A DNA stretch of 64,000 bases. Origin: Ahniella sp. (GTDB taxonomy: Bacteria; Pseudomonadota; Gammaproteobacteria; Xanthomonadales; Ahniellaceae). Of this stretch, positions 1 through 8,478 are shown piece after piece. Below the pieces are notes generated by a model. That model was not told the origin of the DNA, ran no database searches, and saw only the letters and a program-made list of their open reading frames with translations. The stretch is taken from positions 62,001 through 126,000 of the forward strand of contig JADJRU010000049.1 of NCBI GenBank assembly GCA_016712105.1, given 5' to 3'. Within the stretch, counting starts at the first letter, position 1, and each line of letters starts with the position of its first letter. The position numbers were made by a program, and so were the translations under genes.

Positions 1-349
1 CCGGCACTCGGACCGACACCGGCAAAACCATCTCACCCTCGAAGCCAAAGTTGTACAGACCATCGACGTTGAATCGAGATGGTCTGGGCCACGCAATCGT
101 GCCAACCGAAAACCCGGGCGGCAGCGTCCACGCCAAGCTCGTAGCAATGCCCGAATCACCGGGATTCAGCCAATAGGTGTGCCAGTGCGGCTCGTGACGA
201 AGTCGCAGACCGAGTTGTGCGGTCTGCCCTGGCTGCACGCTGGTGTGTGCGGCGATGAGTTCGACGTCGACGGTCTTCTCCTCGGGGGATGCCGCAAACA
301 CTGATGGCATCACCATCAACCATGTCGCGAACACGGACAGCTGATTCAT
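1..349 (-). CDS. DsbD/ScsB-type thiol:disulfide interchange protein, N-terminal part (cut by window edge)
   Basis: The first 116 codons of a minus-strand gene run off the left edge. The start at 349 is preceded by GGAG seven bases upstream, and the product opens with a short signal peptide ending in SVFA, so it is exported. The visible periplasmic domain carries HWHTYWLNPGDSG, followed by a W-x-LPPGF stretch and a later NFGFEG. This set is typical of the N-terminal beta-sandwich domain of DsbD/ScsB-like disulfide reductases, which pass electrons from cytoplasmic thioredoxin across the inner membrane. The membrane and thioredoxin domains would lie outside the window, so the assignment rests on this domain only. 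Confidence 0.65.
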   Translation of the reverse strand, partial: MNQLSVFATWLMVMPSVFAASPEEKTVDVELIAAHTSVQPGQTAQLGLRLRHEPHWHTYWLNPGDSGIATSLAWTLPPGFSVGTIAWPRPSRFNVDGLYNFGFEGEMVLPVSVRVP

Positions 350-474
350 CGATTGACTCCAGGGCCGGATAGTTAAGACTTCGACCGGCCCGGGAAGTTC
401 CTGCTGTCGGCGTTCCGCGGACTTTTGATAAACTTCACGAAAGTTTTTCGGATTCGATTCTCAAGGACGATTGT

Positions 475-1008
475 ATGGCACACAGTTTTGGCGCCTTTTT
501 GGTACCCCAGCAGCACATCACGTATCTGCAGCAGCACCCCGGTTCCGTACATGACTATCTCGATGGCAGGGTGCCTGATGCCACGGATCCATCGTCTCTC
601 CCGACCGACTGGCCGACGGAAGAACCCGAATCGATGGGGAGCTGGAGCATCAATCACCGCAACACCGATCTGTATCACTGGATCCTCAATGGCGGGCCTG
701 AACTCGTCACCGGCGCTGGATCGATCTTTCAAACCTGGTACGAACCCGACCACCAGTCGGTCGCCATCAAACTCGACGCGTTCAACGAGCGCTTCGCGTT
801 TGGCCCCGAACAGCTCCCGGAGCTCGCCGCATTGGTATCGAAGGTGGATGTGCCGGCAGTGCTCAAGGCTTTCACGGCATGGTGCAAAAGCCAGGGCAAG
901 GACTATGAGCCCGATGAGTATGCGTGCATGCCATTCGTCGACGAGTTCACGATGTTCGGCGAGGGCCTGCAGGATGCCATCCGCAAGGGACATGGGATCG
1001 TTTGGTAA
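475..1008 (+). CDS. Conserved hypothetical protein, first of a tandem paralog pair
   Basis: A 177-residue soluble protein without signal peptide or membrane segment. AAGGA lies about eight bases before the ATG. It is about 66% identical by eye (117 of 177 positions) to the next gene, and conserved blocks are LYHWILNGGP, GSIFQTWY and NERFAF. The layout (about 170 residues, a short N-terminal part, a central block, a C-terminal acidic-aromatic segment) is loosely like the YfbM/DUF1877 family, but I do not see enough to assign it. Function unknown. It is divergent from the DsbD-type gene. Confidence 0.75.
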   Translation: MAHSFGAFLVPQQHITYLQQHPGSVHDYLDGRVPDATDPSSLPTDWPTEEPESMGSWSINHRNTDLYHWILNGGPELVTGAGSIFQTWYEPDHQSVAIKLDAFNERFAFGPEQLPELAALVSKVDVPAVLKAFTAWCKSQGKDYEPDEYACMPFVDEFTMFGEGLQDAIRKGHGIVW

Positions 1009-1078
1009 CCCGCGATCTCCCCTGAGCAGCGATCAATGCTTTGCCTGACTTCAGCGATCCATCAACAAGGACATCCGC

Positions 1079-1609
1079 ATGGCCCACAGATTCTCGGCAT
1101 TCGCTGTCCCGGCTGAGCACATCAAGTATCTCCAGCAGCATCCGGGTGCCGTGTTTCACTACCTCGAAGGCCGCGAACCGGAGTCGATCGATCCGTCCTC
1201 GTTACCGGCAGGTTGGCCCACCGAGCGACTCAAGTCGCTCGGAGCCTGGGGCATCAATCACCGCAACGTCGATCTGTATCACTGGATCCTGAATGGAGGG
1301 CCCACGCTGGTCACGGGCAGCGGATCGATCTTCCAGACCTGGTACCAACCCGATCGGCACTCGGCCATCAAACTCGACATGCTCAACGAGCGTTTCGCGT
1401 TCTCTCCGGAACAGATTCAGGAACTCACCGCGTTGGTCGCCCAAGTGACCGTGCAATCGGTGGTCAAGGCCTTTGCGGCGTGGAGCAAAAGTCAGGGCAA
1501 CAACCATGAACTCGACGAAGAAGAATGCGAGCCCTTCGTCGAGGAATTCGACATGTTCGGCACAGGACTGAACGAGGCCTTGAACAAGGGATACGGGCTC
1601 ATCTGGTGA
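1079..1609 (+). CDS. Conserved hypothetical protein, second of a tandem paralog pair
   Basis: A 176-residue paralog of the preceding gene, 70 bases downstream on the same strand and with its own AAGGA ribosome binding site. Relative to the first copy there is a single-residue gap in the middle (after the WYQPD block), and the differences are mostly on the N-terminal third and near residues 140-160. The two genes look like an old tandem duplication in which both copies are still under selection, since the hydrophobic and aromatic core positions agree. No function can be given; a distant YfbM/DUF1877 relationship is only a guess. Confidence 0.75.
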   Translation: MAHRFSAFAVPAEHIKYLQQHPGAVFHYLEGREPESIDPSSLPAGWPTERLKSLGAWGINHRNVDLYHWILNGGPTLVTGSGSIFQTWYQPDRHSAIKLDMLNERFAFSPEQIQELTALVAQVTVQSVVKAFAAWSKSQGNNHELDEEECEPFVEEFDMFGTGLNEALNKGYGLIW

Positions 1610-1843
1610 TGGCACTGCCAAGCGCTTGACCTGAGACACGGACCCTGGCGCCCGGGTCCATGCGGCACTTCGACCGATCGCCTTCAACGTCAGCAGAGCG
1701 GCCACCAACGAGCAGTCACCTGATCCAGGGTTGCCCTCGGATGTCCTCTCCTCGCAAATTATGTGAACTCCGTCGCAACAGTAACGGTAACTGAGTCGCA
1801 ATATGGGGCTGCCATCCTCGCATGACTGGCCAAGGAGTCCGCC

Positions 1844-2179
1844 ATGTACCGCGCCGCGTTTGCAGCCCTGTTGTGCCTGAGTCTCAACGTACACGCCGAA
1901 AGTGTGCTGCTTGGCAAGAAACTGATCGACAAGGGCGATACCGCGGACAAGGTCTTGGCAGCCGGTGGCAAGCCGGAGCGCAAGGACCTGATTCCGGCTG
2001 ACGAATACAGCCCGGCGATCGAGATCTGGACCTATCGACAGCGCAAGGCCGATCTGCGTGTCTGGCTGGTCGAAGGCAAAGTCGTGCAGACGCAGATACT
2101 GGACCCCGAGCCGCCGGTCGACGGCACTGGCGAACTGGCGGGCGGCAGTGTCTCAGGCGAACAGATCAACGACCAATAA
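1844..2179 (+). CDS. Small exported DUF2845-like protein
   Basis: A 111-residue protein with a signal peptide ending in NVHA (residues 1-18). The mature part opens with LLGKKLIDKGDTADKVL and a glycine/proline turn, followed by a W-TY-R strand pair. That order (G-D-x-x-x-x-V-L, G-x-P, then W-x-Y) resembles the DUF2845/SmpA-like periplasmic fold, in which a small helix-turn-strand unit follows the signal peptide. The C-terminal 20 residues are Gly/Ser rich and probably disordered. It is followed by a strong shared terminator and stands alone, so context gives no role. Confidence 0.7.
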   Translation: MYRAAFAALLCLSLNVHAESVLLGKKLIDKGDTADKVLAAGGKPERKDLIPADEYSPAIEIWTYRQRKADLRVWLVEGKVVQTQILDPEPPVDGTGELAGGSVSGEQINDQ

Positions 2180-2217
2180 GTCTGGGCGCCCGCCCGGTCA
2201 ATCGGTGCCCACGAAAA

Positions 2218-2247
2218 AAAAACCCCGCGATCACTCGCGGGGTTTTT
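2218..2247. terminator. Bidirectional rho-independent terminator between the small exported gene and groEL
   Basis: A perfect 13-bp stem (AAAAACCCCGCGA with TCGCGGGGTTTTT) closes a 4-base TCAC loop. The A-tract on the left and T-tract on the right allow it to act in both directions: for the plus-strand gene ending at 2179 and for groESL, whose groEL stop is at 2366. Confidence 0.9.
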
Positions 2248-2282
2248 CGTTTGAAGCATGGACCGAAGCCTAGGGGTGATCA

Positions 2283-2359
2283 CGGGGGAAAAGTCACGCC
2301 TTTTCCCCCGCGGGCCAAGCTCGTCATCCGGCGCGAAGTTTCCGCAAGGAAACTTCGCG
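2283..2359. repeat. Two further perfect hairpins 3' of groEL
   Basis: Between the groEL stop and the terminator are two more inverted repeats. The first is an 11-bp stem, CGGGGGAAAAG, at 2283-2293 with its complement at 2300-2310. The second is a 12-bp stem, CGCGAAGTTTCC, at 2332-2343 with its complement at 2348-2359, closed by GCAA. Neither is followed by a T-run on the groEL strand, so they are more likely 3'-end stabilising structures or processing sites than terminators. Confidence 0.7.
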
Positions 2360-2365
2360 ACGAAA

Positions 2366-4009
2366 TCAAAAGTCCATACCACCCATGCCGCCACCATGGT
2401 CATGACCATGGCCGCCAGCAGGTGCTTCCTTCTTCGGCATTTCCGCAACCATGGCTTCGGTCGTGATCATCAGACCGGCGATGGATGCTGCGTTCTGCAG
2501 GGCCGTGCGCGTGACCTTGGTCGGATCCAGGATGCCGAACTCGATCATGTCGCCGTACTGGCCGTTTGCTGCGTTGTAACCAAAGTTGCCCTTGCCTTCG
2601 GCAACCTTGTTCAACACGACGCTCGGTTCGTCACCGGCATTCGACACGATTTCGCGCAACGGCGCTTCCATCGAACGACGGGCGATGGCGATACCGTGGT
2701 TCTGGTCTTCGTTGTCACCCTTCAGGCCGCCGATCGTGGCGAGTGCGCGCACGAGGGCGACACCGCCGCCAGCAACGACACCTTCTTCAACGGCTGCGCG
2801 CGTGGCGTGCAGGGCGTCTTCGACGCGTGCCTTCTTTTCCTTCATCTCGACTTCGGTCGCAGCGCCGACCTTGATCACGGCCACGCCGCCAGCGAGCTTG
2901 GCAACACGCTCCTGCAGCTTTTCACGGTCGTAGTCGCTGGTGGTTTCTTCGATCTGCGCCTTGATCTGGTCGATGCGGCCCTTGATGGCCTTTGCGTCGC
3001 CAGCGCCGTCGATGATCGTGGTGTTCTCTTTCGAGACCTGGATCTTCTTGGCGGTGCCGAGATCCTTGATCGTGGCCTTTTCGAGCGACAGGCCGACTTC
3101 TTCGGAGATCACGGTGCCGCCGGTCAGGACGGCCATGTCTTCCAGCATCGCCTTGCGACGGTCGCCGAAGCCCGGGGCCTTGACGGCGCAGACCTTGACG
3201 ATGCCGCGGATGGTGTTGACGACGAGCGTGGCGAGGGCTTCACCTTCCACTTCTTCGGCGATGATCAGCAGCGGCTTGCCCGACTTGGCGACGCCTTCCA
3301 GCACCGGCAGCAGGTCACGCACGTTCGAGATCTTCTTGTCGTACAGCAGGATGAACGGGCTTTCCAGCTCGGCGGTCATCGACTCTTGATTGTTGATGAA
3401 GTACGGGCTGATGTAGCCGCGGTCGAACTGCATGCCTTCGACCACGTCCAGCGTGTCTTCGAAGCCGGAGCCTTCTTCAACAGTGATAACGCCTTCCTTG
3501 CCGACCTTGTCCATCGCCTTCGCGATCAGCTCACCAATCGCCATGTCGGAGTTGGCCGAGATCGAACCGACCTGGGCAATTTCCTTGGACGTGTTGCACG
3601 GCTTGGACTGTGCCTTCAGCGCTTCGACGGCGCTGGTCACGGCCTTGTCGATACCGCGCTTGAGGTCCATCGGGTTCATGCCGGCAGCAACGGCCTTCAT
3701 GCCTTCACGGATCAGCGCCTGGGCCAGCACGGTGGCCGTGGTGGTGCCGTCACCGGCGACGTCGGAGGTCTTGGAAGCAACTTCCTTGACCATCTGCGCG
3801 CCCATGTTTTCAAACTTGTCGGCGAGTTCGATTTCCTTGGCGACGGAGACGCCGTCCTTGGTGATCGTCGGCGCGCCGAAGCTCTTTTCGAGCACGACAT
3901 TGCGGCCCTTCGGGCCCAGCGTTGCCTTGACGGCGTTGGCGAGGATGTTCACGCCACGCACCATGCGGGCGCGGGCATCTTCAGCAAAACGAATTTCTTT
4001 GGCTGCCAT
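2366..4009 (-). CDS. groEL: Chaperonin GroEL (Hsp60)
   Basis: A 547-residue protein, the usual length, recognisable from end to end. It forms the double seven-membered cytoplasmic ring that encapsulates unfolded proteins under the GroES lid and hydrolyses ATP. The nucleotide-binding GDGTTTATV is near residue 86, and the C-terminus is the expected Gly-Met-rich tail (GGGMGGMDF), here with extra histidines (GHGHDH) just before it. It lies 39 bases behind groES and is clearly cotranscribed with it under the CIRCE operator upstream of groES. A long open frame on the opposite strand of this gene is a codon-bias artefact. Confidence 0.99.
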   Translation of the reverse strand: MAAKEIRFAEDARARMVRGVNILANAVKATLGPKGRNVVLEKSFGAPTITKDGVSVAKEIELADKFENMGAQMVKEVASKTSDVAGDGTTTATVLAQALIREGMKAVAAGMNPMDLKRGIDKAVTSAVEALKAQSKPCNTSKEIAQVGSISANSDMAIGELIAKAMDKVGKEGVITVEEGSGFEDTLDVVEGMQFDRGYISPYFINNQESMTAELESPFILLYDKKISNVRDLLPVLEGVAKSGKPLLIIAEEVEGEALATLVVNTIRGIVKVCAVKAPGFGDRRKAMLEDMAVLTGGTVISEEVGLSLEKATIKDLGTAKKIQVSKENTTIIDGAGDAKAIKGRIDQIKAQIEETTSDYDREKLQERVAKLAGGVAVIKVGAATEVEMKEKKARVEDALHATRAAVEEGVVAGGGVALVRALATIGGLKGDNEDQNHGIAIARRSMEAPLREIVSNAGDEPSVVLNKVAEGKGNFGYNAANGQYGDMIEFGILDPTKVTRTALQNAASIAGLMITTEAMVAEMPKKEAPAGGHGHDHGGGMGGMDF

Positions 4010-4048
4010 GTTCTTGATCCTTCAAATGGTTTGGTTCGGAACCGGCAA

Positions 4049-4336
4049 TCAGCCGATCACCGCAAAAATGTCGTCTTCGCGCACGACGAGGTATTCGGTG
4101 CCGTCGATCTTCACTTCGGTACCCGAGTACTTGCCGAACAGCACCTTGTCGCCCACCTTGACGGCTGGCGCCTTCGTGGTGCCGTTGTCCAGGGTCTTGC
4201 CCGGGCCGACGGCCACAACTTCGCCGCGGATCGGCTTTTCGGTGGCGCTGTCAGGGATGACGATGCCGCCAGCGGACAGACGCTCTTCTTCCATGCGCTT
4301 CAGAACTACGCGGTCGTGCAGAGGCTTCAAGCTCAT
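4049..4336 (-). CDS. groES: Co-chaperonin GroES (Hsp10)
   Basis: A 95-residue protein of standard length. It starts MSLKPLHDRVVLKR, contains the mobile-loop region with SAGGIVIPD, and ends in the typical EYLVVREDDIFAVI strand. It caps the GroEL ring. It is the first gene of the groES-groEL operon; the promoter region upstream holds a CIRCE element, so heat induction through the HrcA repressor is expected. hrcA itself is not in the window. Confidence 0.99.
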   Translation of the reverse strand: MSLKPLHDRVVLKRMEEERLSAGGIVIPDSATEKPIRGEVVAVGPGKTLDNGTTKAPAVKVGDKVLFGKYSGTEVKIDGTEYLVVREDDIFAVIG

Positions 4337-4381
4337 AACGATTCTCTAAGTTGTTGATTGTAATAAATTAAATTCGTGCTG

Positions 4382-4408
4382 TTAGCACTCACCCAAAGTG
4401 AGTGCCAA
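4382..4408 (-). promoter_or_regulatory. CIRCE operator (HrcA binding site) of groESL
   Basis: TTAGCACTC, nine bases, then GAGTGCCAA: the CIRCE consensus TTAGCACTC-N9-GAGTGCTAA with one mismatch in the second arm. It ends 45 bases before the groES start codon. On the minus strand the outer arm supplies a TTGGCA that could serve as a -35 box, so HrcA bound here would block RNA polymerase. The whole 183-base gap to the divergent SNF2 gene holds this element and an AT-rich groES leader. Confidence 0.95.
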
Positions 4409-4519
4409 GTTTAGCCGCGAACTATGACCAAAAGAAGATATTTCAGCGGTGGCCGTGAGTTGGGGGCCACGTTTGGCGTTTCAAGGGCCCGATCGGCAAT
4501 GTGAGGCGCGGAATTCCGT

Positions 4520-7500
4520 TTGAACGCAACCGCCAGCCTTTACCATCCGGTTTTTCTCGTCCAGACACCCGAAATGATCGACGAATCTCAGGAAGCCCTC
4601 ATTGTCCGCCGGATTTTCGAAATGTTCGTCGACGTTGATTGGGAATCCGCTTTCAAGCGCAGCGTGGTCCGCAAGGGCCAGTCGCTTGAATTCGATACCA
4701 CTTTCATGAGCGCACAGCAGATGCAGCCAGATCTGATGGTGGCTTCATTCGAGGTCCCGGTCAGCAAGTCGAGTCGTCGCCAGAATGCCGTCCACATTCT
4801 CGTACCAAGAGACCTGAGTCGATGGGCTGCACAGTGCGCATGCGACCGCACCGGTCGATGCGAACATGTCGTCGCTGCGCTCAGTGCTTTGTGTCTTGGC
4901 GAAGGCTTGACCGAAGAAGACTACGAAGAACTGTTCCTTGCTGATGAACAAGCCGAAGAGTCAATTGACACCGGGACGCTGACTGCGCCACCACCGGACG
5001 TAGTCATCGCGGAAAACGAGCGCGAATGGGAAGCCTGGCAAGTCGCGGAACTCTCGCGCGCCAAGGCGTCGGCCACCGTCGCAAGAGTCGCAAACAAGCC
5101 GCCCGAACAACTTGTCTACGTGTTCCATATGTCGTCGCCGGGGATCACGCTCGACTTTGAAATGGCCCTACTGGATTCATCGACGGGAAAGTCGCCGAGG
5201 CTCAATGGGCGCAGGATCCTGCCGATCCAGTTCGGCCGGGTGGATCGTCGAGTCACCAGAAAATTCGGAATCGGGTCTGCGGATGAAGCGATGCTGTGGC
5301 GGATTGCCAATCAGGTGCCGGATTTTGACTACCCACACATCTTGCAGTTGTCGGGCAGTGAAGGCGACGCCATTGTGTCCGAACTCCTCGACCACCACAC
5401 CTGCGTATTGGTCCAACCAGGTCGGCCCCGCTTGCGCAAGGGCCAGGCCCGTCCGTATCAGTACCAGTGGATCCGGGGCCCCCGGGAGATGAGCGAGCTT
5501 CATGGCGGCGTCGACGGCGCGAGTGTCATCGCTCCGGTCGGCGCCTTGTGGTATCTGGACACTGGAACCATGGAAATCGGTCCAGTGGGTGGCATCACAT
5601 CCGAGCAATTCCACGCCCTCCAAAGGCTGCCCAAAGTCCATGCGAGCAACGAACGAAAAGTCGCCGCCTTGCTCGCGATGGTGCCGTCTGCCACCCATGT
5701 GCCGCCACCCGTAGCGGTTACGATTCAGCAACAGGCGGGCGAGCCGAAGGCCCGGCTGTTGTTGCTTCGCGAAGCCAGCCCGACCAAGCCAGAAAAGGCA
5801 CAGTGGATCGGAGCACTGCGGTTTTGTTATGGCAACACAGAAGTGCCTGACGACGGTCAGGCGAGAACGCTGATACAGGACGAGCATGCCAATCTCGCCA
5901 CAGTGGTGATTCGTGATTCGGACAGAGAACTGGCCTTTCGCCAGAGCATGCAACGCGTAGGCTGTGTCCCCATGGAGTCCGGCGCAACGTCTCTGGCCAT
6001 GAAACCACTCAAAGCCGGTATGAAGTGGCGCGGTGATCAGAATCACGCCAGCACACTGAAGGAGAGCGCCGAGCGTTGGCTGATGTTGGTCGGGGCACTG
6101 GAAGGGAGGGGAATTTCGGTCGACATACCTGCAGATTTTGGCGTCGACATCCGAACCGTCGAAAATGACGAACTCAGTGCCAACCTGGATCACTCGTCGC
6201 GACCTGGATGGTTCGATGTCGAGTTGGGAGTCGACATCGACGGAAGACGAGTTTCATTGCTGCCGATCCTCGCGCGCGCGATCCAGCGGCAGGAATTGAA
6301 CCTGACGGCATTCCTGCATGAATCGCCCGAAGCCCGCATGGTGATTCGCACCGATCACGGCACTCACCTGAGCTTGCGGCTTGATGAGCTCCGCCGGTAT
6401 TGCGCACCTCTCATCGAGTGGCTGACAGATCTGAACGGCCGCGAAGTATCGCTGCCCATGGCACGCGCGGACGTTTTGTCGGAATTGCTCGATGCCAATG
6501 CAAACGTCAAGGGACCTGAAACACTCACCCGCGTCGCCAAGGCGATTAGAGGTGAATGGACACGCTCGATGGCGCCCGATCCCGAGGGACTTGCGGCGAC
6601 CCTGAGGCCATACCAAAGCGCCGGCATCGAATGGCTCGACTTTCTCGCGGAGCATCAACTCGGTGGTCTGCTGGCCGACGACATGGGTCTGGGGAAAACC
6701 ATCCAGGTGTTGGCGCATGTCTTGTCCGAACGTCACAAATCACGACTGCGGAATGAATCGACCAAGCCGGCGCTCGTCGTCATGCCGACATCACTTGTAC
6801 CAAACTGGCAGATGGAAGCTGCACGCTTTGCGCCATCCCTGCGTGTCCTCGTGCTGCATGGCGGATCGCGCCATGGCCAGTTCGACCGCATCTCCGAAAC
6901 CGATCTGGTGCTCACCACGTATGCACTGCTGGTGCGCGACATCGAGATCCTGACAAAATTCGATTTCTCTCTGGCTGTGTTCGACGAGGCGCAGGCACTC
7001 AAGAATCCGTTGACCCAGTCAGCGCTCTGCGCACGGAAAATTCGTGCGGATCGCCGCATCGCCATGACGGGTACGCCCATCGAAAACCATCTGGGCGAAC
7101 TCTGGTCCCAGTTTGACCTGATCTTGCCCGGCCTGCTCGGCGCTCAGAAGCACTTTGCCGCAAGGTTCCGGACCCCAATCGAAAAGCACGGAGCCGACGC
7201 CATTCGGGATCGCCTGAACGCCCGGATCCGTCCTTTTATCCTGCGTCGAACCAAACAGGAAGTCGCGGCCGAACTGCCACCCAAGACTCTGATCACGAAA
7301 CGGATTGCGCTCGACGGGCGTCAGCGTGACTTGTACGAAACACTCCGATTGGCCATGCATGATCTGGTCCGTCAAGCAATCAGCAACAAGGGTCTTTCGG
7401 CGTCGCGAATCGTCGTACTCGACGCACTGCTCAAACTGCGACAGGCCTGTTGCGATCCGAAACTGGTCAAATTGCCCGAGGCCCGCAAGGTCACCACCAG

Positions 7501-8020
7501 CGCGAAACGAGAGTGCCTGCGAGACATGGTCCGGGAACTGCTTGATGAAGGGCGGCGGATTCTGGTGTTTCGCAGTTCACCGAGATGCTGGACTTGATCG
7601 GAGACCGATCTGGCAGCTGATCAAGTGCCGTTCACGCGCCTGGATGGATCGACCGTCGATCGCGCCACACCTGTGGCGTCATTCCAGGACGGTCGTGTGC
7701 CGCTGATGCTAATCAGCCTCAAGGCAGGAGGAGTCGGCCTCAATCTGACCGCAGCCGACACCGTCATTCACTATGACCCATGGTGGAATCCCGCAGCCAT
7801 GCGGCAAGCGGAAGATCGCGCGCACCGAATCGGGCAGGACAAACCATTGTTCGTCTACAGTCTCGTTTGCGAAGGAACGGTCGAAGACCGCATCCTGGAA
7901 CTCCAGGAGAAAAAATCGGAGCTCGCCAAGGCGATCCTCGACGGCGGCACCGTCGACGCAGTGACGTTCGACGAATCGACGTTGAATTCCCTGTTTGCCG
8001 CAGCACGTGCGGCCGATTGA
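4520..8020 (+). CDS. SWIM zinc-finger SNF2-family helicase/ATPase, with two compensating frameshifts
   Basis: The restored protein has about 1166 residues. A SWIM zinc motif (C-A-C-x6-C-E-H) lies near residues 105-118 and a poorly conserved middle follows. The SNF2 ATPase core has DDMGLGKT near 720, the DEAQ box near 821 and TGTPIENH near 849; the C-terminal helicase lobe has GGVGLNLTAAD and DRAHRIGQ near 1070-1100. Such proteins remodel DNA or nucleoprotein complexes using ATP. The frame stops at TGA 7595-7597. One base is missing near 7570 (TTT where TTTT gives VFSQFTEMLDLIGD) and one base is extra near 7606, after which the original frame returns and runs to 8020. The start taken is TTG 4520; ATG 4574 is an alternative. 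It is divergent from groESL. Confidence 0.85.
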
Positions 8021-8029
8021 GGCAACCAG

Positions 8030-8297
8030 GTGGATGTGTTCCGTGAATATGTTGAACAAGACTCCGAAGGACTTTGAGCCGAGGCAAGGAGATGAGCTGA
8101 GGCAGACCAGCGGAACCCGGCCCAGACCGTCACGATTCGAGTCGACGAAGGCACAAATGGTTGGTCCGCGCAGTGCGACTGCGGGAGCACAGGGCGAGTG
8201 CGAACACCTTGTCGCTGCATTGATCTACATCGAGCAAGACAGCGGCGCTTCGATGGAAGTCGTCGACTCGCTGGAAGACATCTTCGAATCGAGGTGA
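8030..8297 (+). pseudogene. Decayed SWIM zinc-finger protein fragment
   Basis: Ten bases after the SNF2 gene a GTG at 8030 opens a frame reading VDVFREYVEQDSEGL. It is broken by TGA at 8075 and 8093 but continues in the same frame to GWSAQCDCGSTG. One extra base near 8195 then shifts it to GECEHLVAALIYIEQ, ending at 8297. Joined, this is a SWIM motif (C-D-C-x5-C-E-H) of the kind at the front of the SNF2 protein, but not a close copy of it. It may be what remains of a small SWIM partner gene. Its position directly behind the SNF2 gene suggests that both once formed an operon. Confidence 0.6.
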
Positions 8298-8310
8298 CCC
8301 AGGATGTTGC

Positions 8311-8437
8311 CTTCTCCCGGGAACCGGGAGAGGGTGGTCCGCAGGACCGGATGAGGGACAGGTTGGCGGCGAAATTGGTTCGTCGCCAGATTTCCCTCAT
8401 CTGCCCTTCGGGCATCTTCTCCCGCAAGCGGGAGAAG
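8311..8437. repeat. REP-like inverted repeat pair (copy A)
   Basis: Two head-to-head units of a dispersed element. The right unit reads CCCTCATCTGCCCTTCGGGC and ends in a CTTCTCCCG/CGGGAGAAG stem with a CAAG loop. The left unit is its inverted relative (GGACCGGATGAGGG). A further copy lies at 61013-61088. Structure and placement (just after genes) match REP/BIME elements of proteobacteria. No transposase is nearby. Confidence 0.75.
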
Positions 8438-8478
8438 AAAAATCAAGGCCGCGGCTACGCTTCTGAATGCCGGCGCTC

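Noticed and set aside
1640..1659. GGACCC/GGGTCC hairpin after the second paralog gene as terminator
   Set aside because: Only six base pairs, eight-base loop and no T-run.
2258..4357. 699-codon open frame opposite groEL/groES
   Set aside because: Antisense of two certain genes and without ribosome binding site or recognisable domain.
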